Shown: piece after piece, positions 60,438-64,000 of the stretch
Numbering within the stretch: the first letter of the stretch is position 1
Layout of the letters: every line of letters begins with the position of its first letter
NCBI RefSeq assembly: GCF_014621695.1
Contig: NZ_CP061281.1
Span: 558,001-622,000, forward strand
Direction: 5' to 3'
Length of the DNA stretch: 64,000 nt
From: Streptomyces xanthii
GTDB lineage: Bacteria > Actinomycetota > Actinomycetes > Streptomycetales > Streptomycetaceae
Program-made: the position numbers and the translations under genes
Notes under the pieces: model-generated
Told to the model about the DNA's origin: nothing
Seen by the model: only the letters and a program-made list of their open reading frames with translations
Database searches by the model: none

Positions 60438-61958
60438 ATGCCCGAAACAGCGGCGAACGGCGCACACCAGAATCCTCCGGTCCAACGGCTGAAAGCCAAC
60501 TCGGTCGGGCTCGTCGGGGTGGTCTTCATGGCCGTCGCCACGGCTGCCCCGATCACCGCGATGACCGGCAACCTTCCCATCGCCGTCGGCTTCGGCAACG
60601 GCACGGGAGCGCCCGCCGGCTATCTCTTCGCGACGCTCGTCCTGACGGTGTTCTCCGTCGGCTACGTCGCCATGGCCAAGCGCATCACCGCCGCGGGCGC
60701 CTTCTACGGGTACATCTCGCACGGCCTGGGCCGGATCGCCGGGATGGCGTCCGGGATGCTCGCCGTGCTGGCGTACGTCGTGTTCGAGGCGTCGATCGTC
60801 GGCGTCTTCTCCTACTTCGCGCAGACGACGGTCCACGACCAGCTCGGCTGGGACGTCCCCTGGATCGTCTACGCCGCGGCCATGCTGCTGGTCACCGCGG
60901 CCCTGTCGTACTTCGACATCAACCTCACGGCCAAGGCGCTCGGCGTCATGCTCATCGCCGAGATCGCGGTGCTGTTCGCGGTCGCCACGGCGGTTCTCGT
61001 CCAGGGCGGCGGTCCCGACGGCATCCCGGTCGAGCCCATCAATCCCAAGAACGCCTTCACGGGCACCTCCGCGGGTCTCGGACTGTTCTTCGCCTTCTGG
61101 TCGTGGGTCGGCTTCGAGTCGACGGCGATGTACGGCGAGGAGTCCCGCGACCCCAAGCGCGTCGTGCCGCGCGCCACCCTCGTCTCGGTGGTCGGCGTCG
61201 GCATCTTCTACATCTACGTGTCCTGGATGACGATCGCCGGCAACGGCCTGTCGGGGGCGGTGAAGGTGTCCTCGAGCACGAGCCCGCTGGATCTCTTCTT
61301 CAACCCCGCGCACAGCTTCATCGGGGCGTGGGCCGTCGACGCGTTCCAATGGCTGCTGATCACCGGGTCGTTCGCGTGCGGCATGGCCTTCCACCAGTGC
61401 GCCTCGCGGTATCTCTACGCGATCGGCCGCGAGGGCTTCCTGCATCCCGCCCTGGGCCGCACCCACCACCGGCACGGCTCCCCGTACCTCGCCTCGTTCA
61501 CGCAGTCGGTCATCGCGGTGGCGATCGTCGCCGCGTTCTGGCTCACCGGCCAGGACCCGTATCTGCACCTCTACACGCTGCTCGCCATCCTCGGCACGAT
61601 GGCCATCCTCATCGTGCAGACGCTCTGCTCGTTCGCCGTGATCGGCTACTTCCGGCGCAACCACCCCGAGGACCGGCACTGGTTCCGCACGTTCCTGGCC
61701 CCGCTCCTCGGCGGCGTCGGCATGATCGCGGTCGTGGTGCTGCTCGTCCTGAACATGGAGACGGCCGCGGGCTCGGCGGCCGACTCACTGTTCTTCAAGG
61801 CGATCCCGTGGATCGTCGGCCTCGTCTTCTGCGGCGGCCTGGGCCTCGGCCTCTACCTCAGGTCCCGGCGTCCGGACCGCTACGAGGTGATCGGCCGCAT
61901 CGTGCTCGAGGACGCCAAGGAGCGGGAGGAGGACGTGCGGACGACCGCGATCGTGTGA
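60438..61958 (+). CDS. APC-superfamily amino acid/amine permease
   Basis: The 506-residue protein has about 12 helices and the APC features VGVVFMAVATAAPITAMTGNLPIAVGFG, FFAFWSWVGFESTAMYGEESRDPKR and GMAFHQCASRYLYAIGREGFL. ATG 60438 is chosen over ATG 60432 because the AGAGAGGG site then has a normal gap. The next gene encodes a flavin amine oxidase that would use an imported amine such as putrescine or a similar compound. Confidence 0.92.
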   Translation: MPETAANGAHQNPPVQRLKANSVGLVGVVFMAVATAAPITAMTGNLPIAVGFGNGTGAPAGYLFATLVLTVFSVGYVAMAKRITAAGAFYGYISHGLGRIAGMASGMLAVLAYVVFEASIVGVFSYFAQTTVHDQLGWDVPWIVYAAAMLLVTAALSYFDINLTAKALGVMLIAEIAVLFAVATAVLVQGGGPDGIPVEPINPKNAFTGTSAGLGLFFAFWSWVGFESTAMYGEESRDPKRVVPRATLVSVVGVGIFYIYVSWMTIAGNGLSGAVKVSSSTSPLDLFFNPAHSFIGAWAVDAFQWLLITGSFACGMAFHQCASRYLYAIGREGFLHPALGRTHHRHGSPYLASFTQSVIAVAIVAAFWLTGQDPYLHLYTLLAILGTMAILIVQTLCSFAVIGYFRRNHPEDRHWFRTFLAPLLGGVGMIAVVVLLVLNMETAAGSAADSLFFKAIPWIVGLVFCGGLGLGLYLRSRRPDRYEVIGRIVLEDAKEREEDVRTTAIV

Positions 61959-62005
61959 GCGACGCGGACCCAGCCGGCACCGCCAGTCGAGAGGGAGTAC
62001 GCACC

Positions 62006-63619
62006 ATGGCCCGTACGCATCTGATGCACGCCCTGCGCCACCTCACCGCCGAGCACCACGCCGCCGCGCAACTGGGTGTCCCTGTGGCCGAGTTCCGCGA
62101 GCGGAACGCGACCCGCCGTACCGTCCTGAAGGCCGCCGCGGCCACCGGCGTGGCCGCGGCCGCGCTGCCCGCCCCGAGAGCGAGAGCGGCCACGTCCGCC
62201 GCCGCTCCACGGATCGCCGTCGTCGGCGCGGGCATCGCGGGCCTGACCGCCGCCCTCACCCTCCAGGACGCGGGCCTGGGCTGCACCGTGTACGAGGCGC
62301 ACCCGGACCGGGTCGGGGGCCGGATGTACTCGCAGCGCGCGCACTGGGCGTACGGGCAGACGTCCGAGATCGGCGGCGAGCTGATCGACACCAGCCACAA
62401 GAAGATGCAGGAACTGTGCCGCCGCTTCAACCTGCCCCTGGAGGACTTCCTCGGCGGCGGGCCGAACGGCGCCGAGGAGATCCTCTGGTTCAACGGCGCC
62501 TACTACCCCCGGGCGCAGGCCGATGAGGACTTCAAGGCGGTGTACCAGGCCCTGCACCAGGACCTGCAGAACTCGGGCGAGGTCTACTGGAACCAGACCA
62601 CGCCCACCGGGACGGCCCTGGACAACATGTCGCTGTACGAGTGGATCGACTCCCGGGTGCCCGGCGGTCACGCGTCGCCGCTCGGCCGGTGGTTCGACGT
62701 CGCGTACAACGTCGAGTACGGCGCCGACACCACCAACCAATCAGCCCTGGCTCTGGTCCTCCTGATGGGCTATCAGACCAATCCCGGCAACTTCAACATC
62801 TGGGGCCTGTCCAACGAGCGCTACCACGTCGTCGGCGGCAACGACCAGTTGCCGCGCGCCGTCGCCGCCGCGCTGCCCGCCGGGACGGTCCGGCACGGCT
62901 GGTCCCTGACCGCGGTCGCGGCGAACACGAACGGCACGCAGACCCTCACCTTCACCGATTCCGGCACCACGCGCACGGTCACCGCAGACCACACGATCCT
63001 GTGCGTGCCCCTGCCCGTGCTCCAGCGGCTCGACCTGTCCCGGGCCGGCTTCGACAGCCGGATGACGAGCCTGCTGCGCGACGCCCGCATGGGCCACTGC
63101 AGCAAGCTCAACCTCCAGTTCGGCAGCCGCCCCTGGCGGGGCACCGGCGCCTGGCCGGGCGTCTCGGCCGGGGACTGCTTCACGGACGCCGACTTCCAGC
63201 AGACCTGGGACACCACCAAGGTCCAGCCGGGCACGGGCGGCATCCTCATCCAGTACGGCGGAGGTTCCCTGGCCGCGTCCCTCGATCCGGCCACCCCGTT
63301 CGCCTTCGAGGACGACCCGTACGTCCGCGACCTGGCGGCCCGTCATCTGACCCAGATCGACAAGGTCTTCCCCGGCACCCGGGCGGCCTGGACGGGCCGG
63401 GCCCAGCTCTCCGCCTGGCACAAGAACCCGTACGCCCTGGGCGCCTACTCGTACTGGCCCGTCGGCTACCTCCACCGCTACGCGGGCTACGAGGCAGTGG
63501 CCCAGGGCCGCGTCCACATCGGGGGCGAGCACTGTTCGTACGACTTCCAGGGCTTCATGGAGGGCGGCGCGACCGAGGGGGCGCGGGCGGCCGGGGAGGT
63601 GATCACGGCGGTGCGCTGA
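62006..63619 (+). CDS. Tat-exported flavin monoamine oxidase family protein
   Basis: The 537-residue protein has a twin-arginine signal in an extended N terminus (ATRRTVLKAAAATGVAAAAL). The FAD motif IAVVGAGIAGLTAALTLQDAG lies near residue 70, with GGRMYS following. The C-terminal FAD segment is GRVHIGGEHCSYDFQGFMEGGATEGARAAGEV. It probably oxidises a primary amine to an aldehyde with peroxide and ammonia. It lies 47 bp after the APC permease gene. Confidence 0.9.
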   Translation: MARTHLMHALRHLTAEHHAAAQLGVPVAEFRERNATRRTVLKAAAATGVAAAALPAPRARAATSAAAPRIAVVGAGIAGLTAALTLQDAGLGCTVYEAHPDRVGGRMYSQRAHWAYGQTSEIGGELIDTSHKKMQELCRRFNLPLEDFLGGGPNGAEEILWFNGAYYPRAQADEDFKAVYQALHQDLQNSGEVYWNQTTPTGTALDNMSLYEWIDSRVPGGHASPLGRWFDVAYNVEYGADTTNQSALALVLLMGYQTNPGNFNIWGLSNERYHVVGGNDQLPRAVAAALPAGTVRHGWSLTAVAANTNGTQTLTFTDSGTTRTVTADHTILCVPLPVLQRLDLSRAGFDSRMTSLLRDARMGHCSKLNLQFGSRPWRGTGAWPGVSAGDCFTDADFQQTWDTTKVQPGTGGILIQYGGGSLAASLDPATPFAFEDDPYVRDLAARHLTQIDKVFPGTRAAWTGRAQLSAWHKNPYALGAYSYWPVGYLHRYAGYEAVAQGRVHIGGEHCSYDFQGFMEGGATEGARAAGEVITAVR

Positions 63620-64000
63620 CGTCACCGCGACCGGTGCTCCCGCCCCGGACCCGCCAGGCGGCCTGGCCGATCGCCAGGATGCCGCGGGCCGGGAGGGGGA
63701 CGTCGCCGATGCGGGGGTTGTGGTCCAGGCGGGCCGGGCGGCCCAGGTCCGTGCCGTCGAGGACGGCGCGGGCCTCGTCGACGTAATACATGCGCCCCGG
63801 CATGAGGGTGCCGACGTGCCCGCTCGGCATCGTCCCCCGCATCTGCAACCGGCCGAGCCCGAGGGCCAGGGCCAGCTGTTCCCGGCAGCGCACCAGGGCT
63901 CGCGGGCGCCAGCTCGCCGGAGGCAGGGCCGCCCCGACGGCGTTCAGCGCGGTGAGCACCGGGGTGGAGCGGGCGGTGAGGGTCCACTCCAGGGCGGGCG
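63603..64000 (-). CDS. Uncharacterised protein (5' end outside window)
   Basis: The frame runs from the right edge of the window to a stop at 63603, giving the last 132 residues. It includes WRPRALVRCREQLALALGLGRLQMRGTMPSGH, MYYVDEARAVLDG and a C-terminal HNPRIGDVPLPARGILAIGQAAWRV. This looks like a conserved actinobacterial protein, but I cannot name it. It overlaps the 3' end of the amine oxidase gene by 17 bp. Nothing can be said about its N-terminal domain. Confidence 0.6.
   Translation of the reverse strand, partial: PALEWTLTARSTPVLTALNAVGAALPPASWRPRALVRCREQLALALGLGRLQMRGTMPSGHVGTLMPGRMYYVDEARAVLDGTDLGRPARLDHNPRIGDVPLPARGILAIGQAAWRVRGGSTGRGDVSAPP

Overview
The window looks like a piece of a Streptomyces chromosome or that of a very close relative. 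This is inferred from the very high GC content with G/C-biased third codon positions, frequent GTG and TTG starts, dense gene packing, and several protein families typical of the genus (DUF6193, DUF6480, DUF5988, the DUF574 methyltransferase family, excalibur proteins, an HbpS-like protein). I found no rRNA, tRNA, CRISPR array, integrase or complete insertion sequence. The content reads as accessory catabolic and stress-response chromosome: about 69 coding genes (two cut by the window edges), two decayed genes, intergenic palindromic repeats, and several operator-like dyads and terminators.

Layout. 1-8.6 kb: an XRE regulator (cut by the left edge) divergent from a thioredoxin-reductase-like flavoprotein, an SDR of the dienoyl-CoA reductase type, a large palindromic intergenic element, a PPOX flavoenzyme, an enoyl-CoA hydratase, a TetR-MFS pair with a doubled palindromic operator, a PIG-L deacetylase and an S33 peptidase. 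8.8-15.5 kb: lutABC for lactate oxidation and an OpuC/ProU-like osmolyte ABC transporter whose ATPase gene faces its three partner genes. 15.5-21.8 kb: a pirin, DUF6193, an excalibur protein, a protein with two histone-fold-like segments, the enoyl reductase FabV, an NmrA-type remnant, and a methyltransferase divergent from a MerR gene. 21.8-27.7 kb: a two-module NAD-binding (TrkA-N) channel-like protein, a frameshifted methyltransferase, a DUF574 methyltransferase, an HbpS/GlcG-like exported protein, and an alpha/beta hydrolase lacking its nucleophile. 27.8-33.8 kb: PRC-barrel/DUF2382 protein, two related small proteins, the NHEJ protein Ku, the uracil-DNA-crosslinking enzyme UdgX, and a PP2C/SpoIIE phosphatase. 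34-42.7 kb: beta-carbonic anhydrase with a SulP transporter, a beta-propeller phytase, DUF389, a Rieske/DUF2231 protein, HxlR with an NmrA-type reductase, and small proteins.

42.7-50.3 kb is a likely polyisoprene (rubber) or long-chain lipid oxidation locus. It holds an acyl-CoA dehydrogenase, a Tat-exported latex clearing protein (Lcp) with its heme and active-site residues, a regulator with two TetR modules, an acyl-CoA synthetase and a fatty-alcohol-oxidase-like GMC enzyme. 50.5-53.8 kb has small proteins, MarR divergent from a TIGR03083-type protein over a clear dyad, and an HD hydrolase. 53.8-60.2 kb is a minus-strand catabolic run: sodium:solute symporter with a DUF3311 partner, amidase, a double-module Lrp/AsnC regulator, hydroxyquinol 1,2-dioxygenase and maleylacetate reductase. 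60.4-63.6 kb pairs an APC permease with a Tat-exported flavin amine oxidase.

The most unusual object is the protein at 17953-18717. Residues about 27-95 match the helix-loop plan of a histone fold of H2A type, and a second, interrupted histone-fold-like segment follows. The Lcp locus, the Ku-UdgX cassette and several self-overlapping operators come next in interest.
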